This document shows, piece after piece, positions 25,751-34,387 of a stretch of 39,395 nt of DNA. This stretch comes from an uncultured Eubacteriales bacterium. Lineage in GTDB: Bacteria; Bacillota; Clostridia; Lachnospirales; Lachnospiraceae. The translations under genes were made by a program, and so were the position numbers. The notes under the pieces were generated by a model. The model did no database searches and was not told where the DNA came from. It saw nothing but the letters and a program-made list of their open reading frames with translations. Position 1 is the first letter of the stretch, and every line of letters begins with the position of its first letter. Location: positions 1 to 39,395 of the forward strand of contig ONED01000010.1 of NCBI GenBank assembly GCA_900316755.1, in the 5' to 3' direction.

Positions 25751-26716
25751 TTACAGGAACGTAAGCAGTCCCTTTAACTGCGATGCCCCAAATGCCGGCA
25801 GTTTCTCACAAAGCTTATAAAACCGCGCCGGATTCATCTCCGAAAGTTCCAACTCTTTCGCCATGCGACAGGCAATATTTATCACTTCATTAAAATCAAG
25901 GTGTTCTTCCTGTTCCGCCCACCTGGCAATACAAAGCTCCTGCACAAGAAGGGTTTTCACAACCGCTGCCTGAATCTTTTCTACTATGTGACCGTCATAG
26001 ACTGCATCACAGAACGTGCCATATACTTCATACACCATAAGCTGCTCCAACAGGCAGGACCATGTATCATACGAGTCACTCTTAAGACCGATACTCTTAT
26101 GGAAACGCTGCCGTTTTTCCTCATACGCCCGCTGTCCTTCCACATAAAGTGTAAATTCTGCCCTTTTCACAAATTCCGGCCAGTCTTCTTTGACTGTCTC
26201 CAGCTTATAGAAGCTTCGGAAGAGCTTTCGCATGGTGCTGCAATACTCATTTTCCCCCGGAATCCACTGCTCTGCTTTTTTCTGATACTCCAACATATCA
26301 TCCATATTCCCAAAGGTTTCCAACATGCTCGCTATCTGAGACAGGTCGCTCCTCTCCCATGCCTCCTGCATTTTTTGTACCAGGGAAAGCGTCCTGCTCA
26401 TCCGAATATAAATATCTATCTCCCGGCTTTGAAGAAGCTTTATCATCTCCTCCCTCGCCAGCATAAGCGTATCCGCCAAAAGAGAATCGTACTGCTCTAT
26501 TGGTTCCCATTCTTCGTCATCTTCAAATTCAAAAAACCGAATCGGCTCCTTGCAGCCCAAAATCAACTTTGCCGCCTCAATACAGGACAGGGACAGGGCG
26601 CCTTCCCGCAATCCCTCAAACTCTTTTCTGCGTCTGGGCTCCTCTTTGCAGGGAGTCTCACACCTTGTCTCTATGCACCGAAACTCATTCAGATAATGTG
26701 GAATTCTGTATCTCAT
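25751..26716 (-). CDS. FliB-like protein (flagellin lysine-N-methylase family), shortened cysteine region
   Basis: A 321-residue protein resembling the flagellin lysine N-methylase FliB. The start (YLNEFRCIETRCETPCKE, with C14, C19 and C23) matches the family opening, which normally reads CxxxCxxxCC and continues for about 60-70 residues with more cysteines. Here it jumps straight to LREGALSLSCIEAAKLILGC, the family's downstream LSCPEAAR block. So most of the presumed iron-sulphur ligands are missing, and the protein is shorter than the usual roughly 380-400. No flagellin gene is nearby. It lies 17 bases after the hydrolase, as the last gene of the potassium operon. A different substrate or a decayed enzyme are both possible. 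Confidence 0.65.
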   Translation of the reverse strand: MRYRIPHYLNEFRCIETRCETPCKEEPRRRKEFEGLREGALSLSCIEAAKLILGCKEPIRFFEFEDDEEWEPIEQYDSLLADTLMLAREEMIKLLQSREIDIYIRMSRTLSLVQKMQEAWERSDLSQIASMLETFGNMDDMLEYQKKAEQWIPGENEYCSTMRKLFRSFYKLETVKEDWPEFVKRAEFTLYVEGQRAYEEKRQRFHKSIGLKSDSYDTWSCLLEQLMVYEVYGTFCDAVYDGHIVEKIQAAVVKTLLVQELCIARWAEQEEHLDFNEVINIACRMAKELELSEMNPARFYKLCEKLPAFGASQLKGLLTFL

Positions 26717-26733
26717 CTTTTTCTTCTCCCAAA

Positions 26734-27693
26734 TTACTGTTTTTTCTCTAAAAATCGGAATATCATCCGATAATATCCTTCTCTGGTATGTCTTTTACTG
26801 TTAAAAATCTCATGCTTTGTATCCGGAACCCGCACCAGCTTCGCAGATACAAGCCCTGCCTTCCTAAGGCTCAGGATGAAGTGCACCTGCTCCTTGTTGG
26901 ACACCAGATGCTCATATTCTGCCTGAAACAGAAGCACCGGAATGCAGATTCTTCCCGGCGATTCCTTCCGCAAATACCGATTCAGCCGGTCTGCCGCCCG
27001 AATCCATCCATATGATGCTCCGTTCGTCTGAAACAGGGGTTCCCTGCTTCGGATTTCCTGATAATAATCATTCTGGTCTTTCCGCATGGAAGAAGTGTGC
27101 TCCAAAGGCTTCGGTCCGTTATAAGATCCGTGCCCGATAACATAGTCCTTCGCCTTTCCTGCCAGGCAAAAGGTTCTTGCAATGGCTCTTGCGTCTCTCC
27201 ATGGCATCTTCGGAATATAGGGACGTATCATCGGAGAAGAAAGCAGTGCCTTCTGAAACAAATCCGGCTCTTTGGTAATCACCGCTGCTGCAATCCCTCC
27301 TCCCATGGAATGCCCAAACAAATACAGAGGCAATCTGGGATTTTCCTTTCTTACCACATGGGAAAACAGCAAAAAGTCATCCACATACCGCTCATAGGAA
27401 TCCACATAAACCATGGATAAGTCCTCTACCAGCCGATAACTTCTTCCGTGTCCACAGTGTTCCATAAAATATACTGTATAATTCTGCCTAAGAAACCGGA
27501 AAATGACTTCCTTGTATTTTTCTTCATTTTCTGTAAATCCATGCGAGATTACTATCACACCTTTCGGGTTCTCCCTCCGGAAACTGAGACAGTATAATTT
27601 CTTTCCCTCTTCCCGCTCCAGCCAGAATTGTTTCCGATACTGATTCAAGAGCGGTTCTATCTCCTTCTCCATCCATGTTCTGTAATCTTTCAT
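26734..27693 (-). CDS. Alpha/beta hydrolase, lysophospholipase-like (PldB group)
   Basis: A 319-residue serine hydrolase of the monoacylglycerol lipase/PldB type, without a signal peptide. The oxyanion block is VISHGFTEN at about 48-56, the nucleophile S129 is in LFGHSMGGG, a lid-like segment (SSPMIRPYIPKMPWRDARAIARTF) follows, and the catalytic His is in DTKHEIFN near the end. The substrate is not known; lipid esters are the usual ones. Its ATG overlaps the stop of the response regulator by four bases (ATGA). Confidence 0.88.
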   Translation of the reverse strand: MKDYRTWMEKEIEPLLNQYRKQFWLEREEGKKLYCLSFRRENPKGVIVISHGFTENEEKYKEVIFRFLRQNYTVYFMEHCGHGRSYRLVEDLSMVYVDSYERYVDDFLLFSHVVRKENPRLPLYLFGHSMGGGIAAAVITKEPDLFQKALLSSPMIRPYIPKMPWRDARAIARTFCLAGKAKDYVIGHGSYNGPKPLEHTSSMRKDQNDYYQEIRSREPLFQTNGASYGWIRAADRLNRYLRKESPGRICIPVLLFQAEYEHLVSNKEQVHFILSLRKAGLVSAKLVRVPDTKHEIFNSKRHTREGYYRMIFRFLEKKQ

Positions 27694-28403
27694 CCTTCTC
27701 TCTCCCAGTCTACCTTCATCATCCGATACCCGATACCGATATGGGTTTGAATATATTGCGGAGAATTCTCCTCGGACTCCAGTTTTTTACGCAGAGTCGC
27801 CATAAATACCCGCAGGGATGCAACATCATTATCCCAGCTGCTTCCCCAGATGTTCTGTGTAATATACTTGTGGGTCAAAACCTTCCCCACATTTTTTGCC
27901 AGAAGACAAAGCAGTTTAAACTCAATCGGAGTTAAATGCATCTCGTTTTCACCCAAAAATGCGCAACCTGCCGCAAAATCAATACGAAGCTTCCCATTGG
28001 TAAATTCGGCAGTCGCATTGACCTCCTTTTGTATCATGGCAATCCTCCTCTGAATTACGCGGAGCCTTGCAAGAAGCTCTTCCACATCGAAAGGCTTCGT
28101 TAAGTAATCATCTGCCCCACTATCCAATGCTACAATTTTATCTGCGATTTCATCTCTCGCACTCACTACAAAAATGGGCATGTTTGACCAACTTCGGATT
28201 TTTTTTATTACTTCCACTCCATCCATATCCGGAAGTCCCAGATCCAAAAGTACAATATCGGGATTGTGAGAGGATGCCTCTAAAATTGCAGTCTCCCCAT
28301 TCTGTGCTGCCAGATACTTATATTCATGTGCCCGCAATGTAGTTGTAATCAGATTTCTCATCGGAGTATCATCCTCTACCACTAATATAACCGGTTTATT
28401 CAT
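27690..28403 (-). CDS. OmpR-family response regulator, KdpE-like, without a neighbouring kinase
   Basis: A 237-residue two-component regulator. The receiver domain has acidic residues in VVEDD, phospho-acceptor D54 in VLLDLGLPDMDG, and the conserved Lys in DDYLTKPF. The C-terminal winged helix (about 135-235) has HLTPIEFKLLCLLAKNVGKVLTH and a recognition helix near VASLRVFMATLRKKLE. This resembles KdpE, the regulator of potassium transport, and it follows the ktr genes directly. No histidine kinase lies in the operon or the window. The ATG at 28403 has AGGAGG upstream; a 75-base extension is not supported. Confidence 0.9.
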   Translation of the reverse strand: MNKPVILVVEDDTPMRNLITTTLRAHEYKYLAAQNGETAILEASSHNPDIVLLDLGLPDMDGVEVIKKIRSWSNMPIFVVSARDEIADKIVALDSGADDYLTKPFDVEELLARLRVIQRRIAMIQKEVNATAEFTNGKLRIDFAAGCAFLGENEMHLTPIEFKLLCLLAKNVGKVLTHKYITQNIWGSSWDNDVASLRVFMATLRKKLESEENSPQYIQTHIGIGYRMMKVDWEREG

Positions 28404-28489
28404 GTAACCTCCTCCTAACTTTTCTATTGTAACACAAAAAAAGCTGCTTGAACAGAATCCCTCGTCCTGTTCCTGCAACCTTTTTGAAA

Positions 28490-29137
28490 CTATATGTGGA
28501 ATTTTTTGTAAATTTCTTTTGTTTTTCCCAGCATCAGGATTGTCTCATTCTCCATCAGTCTAACATCCGGTGTAATCATGGCATTCATCACACCCCGTTC
28601 CTTGATAGCAAGAATGTTGATGTGATACCTTTTCCGCACGTCCAACTCTCCGATGGTTTTTCCCACCCAGTCCTCTGGTACCATCATTTCAAAGATGGAA
28701 TGTTCCTCATCAATTTTAATGTAGTCTAAGATGTGGTCAGAGCTGTATCGAATCGCTGTCCAGTATGCTATCTGTTTTTCCGGATAAACAATTTCGTCCG
28801 CTCCGTTTCTCAAAAGGAATTTTGCCTGAACATCTTTTGCCGCTCTGGAAACCACCAGTTTTCCGCCAAACTCTTTGAGCAGGGAAGTCGTTTCCAATGA
28901 GCTCTGGAAATCTCCCCCTATCGCCACAATACATGCATCATAATTGTTCACACCCAGGGACTTCAAAAAATCTTCGTTCGTGCTGTCCCCAATCTGCGCA
29001 TTTGTGACATATGGAAGAATGTCATTCACACGTTCTTCCTGTTTATCTACCGCCATCACCTGATGATTCAGCTCGTTCAGCTTCATGGCAATATGTTTTC
29101 CAAATCTTCCAAGTCCAATCAATAAAATCGATTTCAT
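28490..29137 (-). CDS. ktrA: Potassium uptake regulatory subunit KtrA/TrkA
   Basis: A 215-residue cytoplasmic RCK protein that gates the KtrB channel. The N-terminal Rossmann domain begins SILLIGLGRFGKHIA (GxGxxG), with the acidic residue in VDKQEERV. A C-terminal RCK_C domain covers about 135-215. The start at 29137 follows AGGAGGAG; the open frame extends 41 codons further into ktrB but lacks family similarity there. It starts 11 bases after ktrB. Confidence 0.95.
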   Translation of the reverse strand: MKSILLIGLGRFGKHIAMKLNELNHQVMAVDKQEERVNDILPYVTNAQIGDSTNEDFLKSLGVNNYDACIVAIGGDFQSSLETTSLLKEFGGKLVVSRAAKDVQAKFLLRNGADEIVYPEKQIAYWTAIRYSSDHILDYIKIDEEHSIFEMMVPEDWVGKTIGELDVRKRYHINILAIKERGVMNAMITPDVRLMENETILMLGKTKEIYKKFHI

Positions 29138-29148
29138 ATTCACTCCTC

Positions 29149-30498
29149 CTAACCGACTGTAATTCTTTCCAGTGGCTTTTTCGAAATGTTCTTCTTTGTG
29201 CCCGACATGGCAGCGAAAATAATGGTAAGACCGCCGACCCGTCCACAGAACATCAAACATATCAGTATAATTTTTGAAATCACCCCAAGCTGCGTCGTGA
29301 TTCCAAGAGTCAATCCGACTGTACCGATTGCCGAAGCTGCCTCAAACACACAGGTAATCATCGGTAGGTTTTCCACACTGCTGATTACAACGGAACCAAA
29401 CAGCACCAGAATCACATACATCAACAAAATCGCCGCGGCATTTTTAATCACCTCGATACTGATACGTCTGCCAAAGCAATCGGCGTCCTCTTTTCTGCCA
29501 AAAACTGAAAATGCAGAAATAACCAGAACGAACACCGTCGTTGTCTTCATACCACCTGCCGTGGAGCCCGGCGAACCTCCGATTAACATCAGTACGATTA
29601 AAATCGCCTGTCCCGGTTCCTTTAAACTTGCCAAATCTACAGTGTTAAACCCTGCCGTTCTTGGCGTAATCGCCTGAAAAAGCGAGACCTGCATCCGCTC
29701 ATACAATGTCATATTTCCCCATACATTCCCTGAGAACTCAAAAAAGAAAAAATACAGAGCGGGGAAAACAATCAAAACCAGAGTACTTAGAAGAATCATT
29801 TTGCTCTGCACTCTGTATTTTTTGAAATGCAGCCTATGCTCTTTCATATCACTCCATGTAATAAACCCGATTCCGCCAAACACAATCAAAAACAAAATCA
29901 CCCCATTTACCACAGGGTCAGACAGATAAGAGGTCAGTGAGGAAAACGGGGAGCGCACGCCCATCAAATCGAATCCCGCATTGCAAAAAGCAGAGACGGA
30001 ATGGAACACCGCATACCAGATTCCTTTCCAAAATCCAAAATCTCTGCAGAAAACCGGTGCCATCGCAGCTGCACCAAGTAACTCTACCAATAAAGTCGTT
30101 TTTAGGATAAAATGTGTCAGTCTCAGGATCCCACCCACCTTCGGTGCCGAAATGGCCTCCTGCATGGTGCTCCTTTGCATCAGACTGATTTTCCTTCCGG
30201 AAATCATGGCAATCGAAACTGTCAGAGTCACAACTCCCATACCTCCAATCTGAATCAGAAGCATAATAATAAGCTGTCCGAACATCGTCCAATAAGTTGC
30301 AGTATCCTGCACCACAAGTCCGGTCACACACACTGCCGAAGTAGAAGTAAAAAGCGCCTCCATAAAGGTTGCTCTTCCTTCCCCCACCTTTGAAATCGGG
30401 AGCATAAGCAGAAGGCTTCCCACTAAAATGACTCCCGAAAATCCTAACATAATCACCTGAGATGAAGATAAATGTTTCTTGCTTGTCACTGCACTCAT
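29149..30498 (-). CDS. ktrB: Potassium transporter membrane subunit KtrB/TrkH
   Basis: A 449-residue membrane protein with about eight to ten helices and four pore-loop repeats forming the potassium selectivity filter: TSAVCVTGL, SAFCNAGFD, PRTAGFNTV and SAIGTVGLT. An intracellular loop glycine block (GGSPGSTAGGMKTTT) is conserved in KtrB. The ATG at 30498 was chosen because GGAG lies eight bases before; codons further upstream (ATG at 30522, TTG at 30534) lack a site. It is first in the operon ktrB-ktrA-regulator-hydrolase-FliB-like. Confidence 0.95.
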   Translation of the reverse strand: MSAVTSKKHLSSSQVIMLGFSGVILVGSLLLMLPISKVGEGRATFMEALFTSTSAVCVTGLVVQDTATYWTMFGQLIIMLLIQIGGMGVVTLTVSIAMISGRKISLMQRSTMQEAISAPKVGGILRLTHFILKTTLLVELLGAAAMAPVFCRDFGFWKGIWYAVFHSVSAFCNAGFDLMGVRSPFSSLTSYLSDPVVNGVILFLIVFGGIGFITWSDMKEHRLHFKKYRVQSKMILLSTLVLIVFPALYFFFFEFSGNVWGNMTLYERMQVSLFQAITPRTAGFNTVDLASLKEPGQAILIVLMLIGGSPGSTAGGMKTTTVFVLVISAFSVFGRKEDADCFGRRISIEVIKNAAAILLMYVILVLFGSVVISSVENLPMITCVFEAASAIGTVGLTLGITTQLGVISKIILICLMFCGRVGGLTIIFAAMSGTKKNISKKPLERITVG

Positions 30499-30551
30499 CT
30501 TTCCGGCTCCTTGACTCTTCATTATCGTATCCAAACCATTATTTCACAAGA

Positions 30552-30611
30552 AATATAAAGGAAGCATAAATAAAACTCCTACAGCATTAAGATAGCATTA
30601 AGAAGTTTTAT
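30552..30611 (-). promoter_or_regulatory. ktrB upstream region: hairpin, tandem ATTAAG boxes and -10
   Basis: Three overlapping signals. An 11-bp inverted repeat with one wobble (30570-30580 and 30601-30611), A-rich then T-rich on the minus strand, may end the ABC exporter transcript. In its loop are two ATTAAG boxes 11 bases apart on the plus strand (30586-30591, 30597-30602), matching the NTTAAG-N5-WTTAAG form known for CiaR. A TATATT -10 (30552-30557) with no good -35 lies 28 bases downstream. Activation by a response regulator is inferred. Confidence 0.4.
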
Positions 30612-30627
30612 CTGTTTTACATTCCAT

Positions 30628-32532
30628 TTAACCTGCAATCGCATTTCCGGTATAGAGCTGATAATATCTTCCTTTTTCCTCAATAAGCTGATCATGCGTT
30701 CCGCGTTCGATAATTCTTCCCTGCTCCAATACCATGATACAGTCCGAATTCTGCACCGTTGACAGACGGTGGGCAATGACAAATGTGGTTCTCCCGTGCA
30801 TCAGCTTATCCATGCCATCCTGCACAATCCGCTCTGTTCTGGTATCAATCGAGCTGGTCGCCTCATCCAGAATGAGCACAGGCGGATCCGCAATCGCCGC
30901 ACGTGCAATTGCAAGGAGCTGTCTCTGTCCCTGGCTTAAGTTCGCGCCATCCCCTGTCAGCATGGTATCATATCCGTTCGGCAGATGTCGGATAAAGCTG
31001 TCTGCATTGGCAAGCTTCGCCGCTGCAATCACCTCTTCATCGGTTGCGTTCAGTTTCCCGTAGCGGATATTTTCTTTTACGGTTCCCGTAAACAGATGGG
31101 TATCCTGAAGGACAATCCCAAGGGAACGTCTCAAGTCCGCCTTCTTAATCTTGTTGATATTGATTCCGTCATAACGGATTTTTCCATCCTGTATATCATA
31201 AAAACGGTTAATCAGATTTGTAATCGTCGTTTTTCCTGCACCGGTGGAGCCTACGAATGCAATCTTCTGTCCCGGAGCCGCATATAGTCTGACATCATGC
31301 AGTACCATCTTTTCATCTGTATAGCCAAAATCTACGCCGTCAAATACCACGTCTCCTTTGACTTCCACATAATCTACACTTCCGTCAGCCTGATGCGTAT
31401 GTTTCCATGCCCATCTTCCGGTTCGCTCTTCGCACTCCACAAGCGTTCCGTCTTCATCCTTCACATTCACCAGGGTGACATATCCATCGTCCACTTCCAC
31501 CTCTTCATCCAGAAGGCGGAAGATTCTTTCTGCCCCGGCCAGTGCCATCACAACAGAACTGAGCTGTTGGCTGATCTGGTTAATCGGCATACTAAAATTC
31601 TTATTAAAGGTAAGGAAGCTTGCAAGTCCGCCGAGGGTAAATCCTCCCACGCCTCCAAGCGCCAGTCCGCCACCCACGATTGCGCAGATCACATAGCTGA
31701 TATTTCCAATCTGTGCATTGATTGGACCCAGAATATTTGCATAGGTATTCGCCAAATCTGCGCTGCCACAGAGAGTATCGTTTAATTCTTTAAAACGCAC
31801 TTTGTTTTCTTCTTCGTGGCAGAATACCTTTACGACCTTCTGCCCGTTTATCATTTCTTCAATAAACCCGTTTTCTTTTCCAAGATTTACCTGCTGTTCC
31901 ATAAAATATTTTCCGCTTCTTCCAGCAGCCGTCTTCGTTGCCCAGAGCATCACTCCCACCATAATCAGGGTAACCAGTGTCAGCGGAATATTTAGAATCA
32001 CCATACTGACAAATACGCTGATAATCGTCATGCCGCTGTTAATTGCCTGTGGAATACTCTGACTGATGACCTGCCGGAGCGTATCAATATCATTTGTATA
32101 AACGGACATGATATCCCCATGGGCATGATTGTCAAAGTACTTAATCGGAAGCTTCTCCATATGCTCAAACAAGTCATCCCGCAAATCCCGCAGAACTCCC
32201 TGTGTCACATATACCATGATGCGGTTGTAAGTATACACAGACACTACCCCAATCAGATAGAATCCGGCCACTTTCAGAATTGCCGAAAGCAGCGGGCTAA
32301 AATCCGGATTTTCTGCTGTCAGCATCGGGGTAATATAATCATCAATCAAGCTTTTCTGGAACATGGTTCCCTGCACGTTTGCAAGGACACCCACACAAAT
32401 CAAAACCATGACCAGAAGATAATGCCATTTATATTTGCGGAATACATAGCGCATGAGACGCATAAAAACTTTTCCCGGGTTTTTCACCTGTGATTTTACT
32501 CCTCTCGGAGCTCTTCCCATCGGTCCAGCCAT
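30628..32532 (-). CDS. ABC exporter half-transporter, catalytic subunit
   Basis: A 634-residue membrane-ATPase fusion of the multidrug/lipid exporter type. It has six transmembrane helices (about 30-340) and then a nucleotide-binding domain: Walker A GSTGAGKTT, Q-loop VLQDTHLF, signature LSQGQRQL, Walker B LILDEATSSID with the catalytic Glu, and H-loop VIAHRLST. An insertion of about 60 residues between the membrane domain and Walker A (from GYVTLVNVKDEDGT) is typical of this subfamily. It is paired with the degenerate partner upstream, two bases apart. The substrate is unknown. Confidence 0.93.
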   Translation of the reverse strand: MAGPMGRAPRGVKSQVKNPGKVFMRLMRYVFRKYKWHYLLVMVLICVGVLANVQGTMFQKSLIDDYITPMLTAENPDFSPLLSAILKVAGFYLIGVVSVYTYNRIMVYVTQGVLRDLRDDLFEHMEKLPIKYFDNHAHGDIMSVYTNDIDTLRQVISQSIPQAINSGMTIISVFVSMVILNIPLTLVTLIMVGVMLWATKTAAGRSGKYFMEQQVNLGKENGFIEEMINGQKVVKVFCHEEENKVRFKELNDTLCGSADLANTYANILGPINAQIGNISYVICAIVGGGLALGGVGGFTLGGLASFLTFNKNFSMPINQISQQLSSVVMALAGAERIFRLLDEEVEVDDGYVTLVNVKDEDGTLVECEERTGRWAWKHTHQADGSVDYVEVKGDVVFDGVDFGYTDEKMVLHDVRLYAAPGQKIAFVGSTGAGKTTITNLINRFYDIQDGKIRYDGININKIKKADLRRSLGIVLQDTHLFTGTVKENIRYGKLNATDEEVIAAAKLANADSFIRHLPNGYDTMLTGDGANLSQGQRQLLAIARAAIADPPVLILDEATSSIDTRTERIVQDGMDKLMHGRTTFVIAHRLSTVQNSDCIMVLEQGRIIERGTHDQLIEEKGRYYQLYTGNAIAG

Positions 32533-32534
32533 AT

Positions 32535-34283
32535 CTATTCACCCACCTTCTCATCAAAATCTCCGCCGCCCTTGGTCTGGGATTCATATACCTCCCGGTA
32601 AATTTCATTTCCCGCAAGCAGCTCTTCGTGCGTGCCAAATCCATGAATCTCTCCTTCTTCCATCACGATAATCCGGTCTGCACTCTGTATGCTGGAGATA
32701 CGCTGTGCAATGATAAACTTCGTGGTATTCGGAATCTCCTCTGCGAATGCTTTTCGGATTTTTGCATCCGTCGCAGTATCAACGGCACTCGTGCTGTCAT
32801 CCAAAATCAAAATCTTCGGGTTCTTAAGGAGCGCCCGGGCAATACATAGTCTCTGTTTCTGACCTCCGGAAACATTGGTTCCGCCCTGCTCGATATGAGT
32901 CTCATACCCGTCAGGGAATTTCTGGATAAACTCATCCGCGCATGCAAGACGGCAGGCTCTCACACACTCTTCATAGGTAGCATCTTCTTTTCCCCAGCGC
33001 AGATTGTCTAAAATCGTGCCTGAGAAAAGTACATTATTTTGCAGTACCACAGATACCTGATTTCTCAGCACATCCAAATCGTATTCTTTTACATTATGCC
33101 CTCCGACCAGCACTTCTCCGTCCGACACGTCATAAAGACGGCTGATTAAGTTTACCAGACTGGTCTTGGCACTTCCGGTACCTCCCATGATGCCAATCGT
33201 TTCTCCGGATTGAATGGCAAGGTTAATGTCTTTTAATACAAATTCTTCAGAATCTTTCTTATATGCAAAATTCACGCGACGAAATACCACGCTTCCGTCC
33301 GGCATCTCTAAGAGCGGCTCCTTGGGATTTTCGATATCGCTCTTTTCATTTAACACTTCCGACACACGACGCATTGCCGCAGAGCTCATGGAAATCATGA
33401 CAAATACCATAGAAAGCATCATCAGATTCATCAGAATATTCATGCAGTATGTGAGCAGACTCATCAGTTCCCCTGTCGTCAGAGCGTCCATGACAATCAT
33501 CCTTGCCCCCAGCCAACTGATTAGCAAAATGGAGCTATATACCGTAAACTGCATAATCGGTGCATTCGAAACTACGATATTCTCCGCTTTCACAAAAATT
33601 TTATAAATATTTTCACTGGTTCTCTTAAATTTCGCAGTCTCCTCTTCCTCGCGCACATATGCTTTCACCACGCGAATGGCAGACACATTTTCCTGTACGG
33701 CTGCATTCATCTCATCATACTTCGGAAAAGCAGCCTGAAAATAGCTGGTTGCCCGGCTCATGATAAAGCATAAAATAATGCCTAAAAAGAGAACCGCAAT
33801 CAAATAAACGGTGGCAAGCTTTCGATTGATATAGAAAGACATCGCCATGGCACAAATCAAGCTGATAGGCGCCCGAACAAACATCCGGAGTGTCATCTGG
33901 TATGCATTCTGGATATTCGTCACGTCTGTGGTCAGACGGGTCACCAGTCCTGCAGTACTGAATTTGTCAATATTGGCAAACGAGAAGGTCTGGATGTGGT
34001 TAAACATCGCCTCTCTCAGATTCTTGGCAAACCCGGTGGACGCTTTTGCGCCAAACCGTCCGCCAAGCATCCCTGCAACCAGCCCTACCGTTGCCGCTAC
34101 AATCATCAGTGCTCCGACTTTATATATATGACCCATATCTCCTTTATTCACACCGTCATCAATAATGGATGCCATCAAAAGCGGAATCATCATCTCCATG
34201 GCGACTTCCAAAATCATAAAACACGGTGTGGCAAAGGATGCCTTTTTGTATTCCTTTACTTCTTTCAGCAAAGTCTTTAACAT
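32535..34283 (-). CDS. ABC exporter half-transporter, degenerate-site subunit
   Basis: A 582-residue half-transporter with six membrane helices and one nucleotide-binding domain. Its own ATP site departs from consensus: Walker A is GGTGSAKTS, Walker B is LILDDSTSAVD with Asp in place of the catalytic Glu, and the H-loop reads IAQRISS with Gln in place of His. The signature VSGGQKQR is intact and would complete the partner's active site. This is the TM287/288 or BmrCD heterodimer pattern. It is first in the two-gene operon, behind a palindromic operator. Confidence 0.93.
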   Translation of the reverse strand: MLKTLLKEVKEYKKASFATPCFMILEVAMEMMIPLLMASIIDDGVNKGDMGHIYKVGALMIVAATVGLVAGMLGGRFGAKASTGFAKNLREAMFNHIQTFSFANIDKFSTAGLVTRLTTDVTNIQNAYQMTLRMFVRAPISLICAMAMSFYINRKLATVYLIAVLFLGIILCFIMSRATSYFQAAFPKYDEMNAAVQENVSAIRVVKAYVREEEETAKFKRTSENIYKIFVKAENIVVSNAPIMQFTVYSSILLISWLGARMIVMDALTTGELMSLLTYCMNILMNLMMLSMVFVMISMSSAAMRRVSEVLNEKSDIENPKEPLLEMPDGSVVFRRVNFAYKKDSEEFVLKDINLAIQSGETIGIMGGTGSAKTSLVNLISRLYDVSDGEVLVGGHNVKEYDLDVLRNQVSVVLQNNVLFSGTILDNLRWGKEDATYEECVRACRLACADEFIQKFPDGYETHIEQGGTNVSGGQKQRLCIARALLKNPKILILDDSTSAVDTATDAKIRKAFAEEIPNTTKFIIAQRISSIQSADRIIVMEEGEIHGFGTHEELLAGNEIYREVYESQTKGGGDFDEKVGE

Positions 34284-34320
34284 ATGAACTCACCCTTTCT
34301 GCAATTTACTCTTTCCCGCT

Positions 34321-34348
34321 ATCATAACACAAAATAGGACTATTTTGT
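34321..34348 (-). promoter_or_regulatory. Extended -10 promoter with 9-bp palindromic operator of the ABC exporter
   Basis: On the minus strand TGT-TATGAT (-10 at 34321-34326) is an extended -10. Just upstream, ACAAAATAG (34329-34337) and CTATTTTGT (34340-34348) make a perfect palindrome with a 2-base centre, occupying the spacer and -35 zone. This is the usual place for a MarR-type repressor; the regulator is not in the window. Confidence 0.6.
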
Positions 34349-34387
34349 TATTAAAAAACCATAAACTCAAAGAAACATATTTCCTTT

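Noticed and set aside
25901-26773. Plus-strand frame of 290 codons antisense to the FliB-like gene
   Set aside because: It has no ribosome site and a Cys/His/Phe/Leu-rich composition typical of antisense shadows; the minus-strand frame fits the operon.
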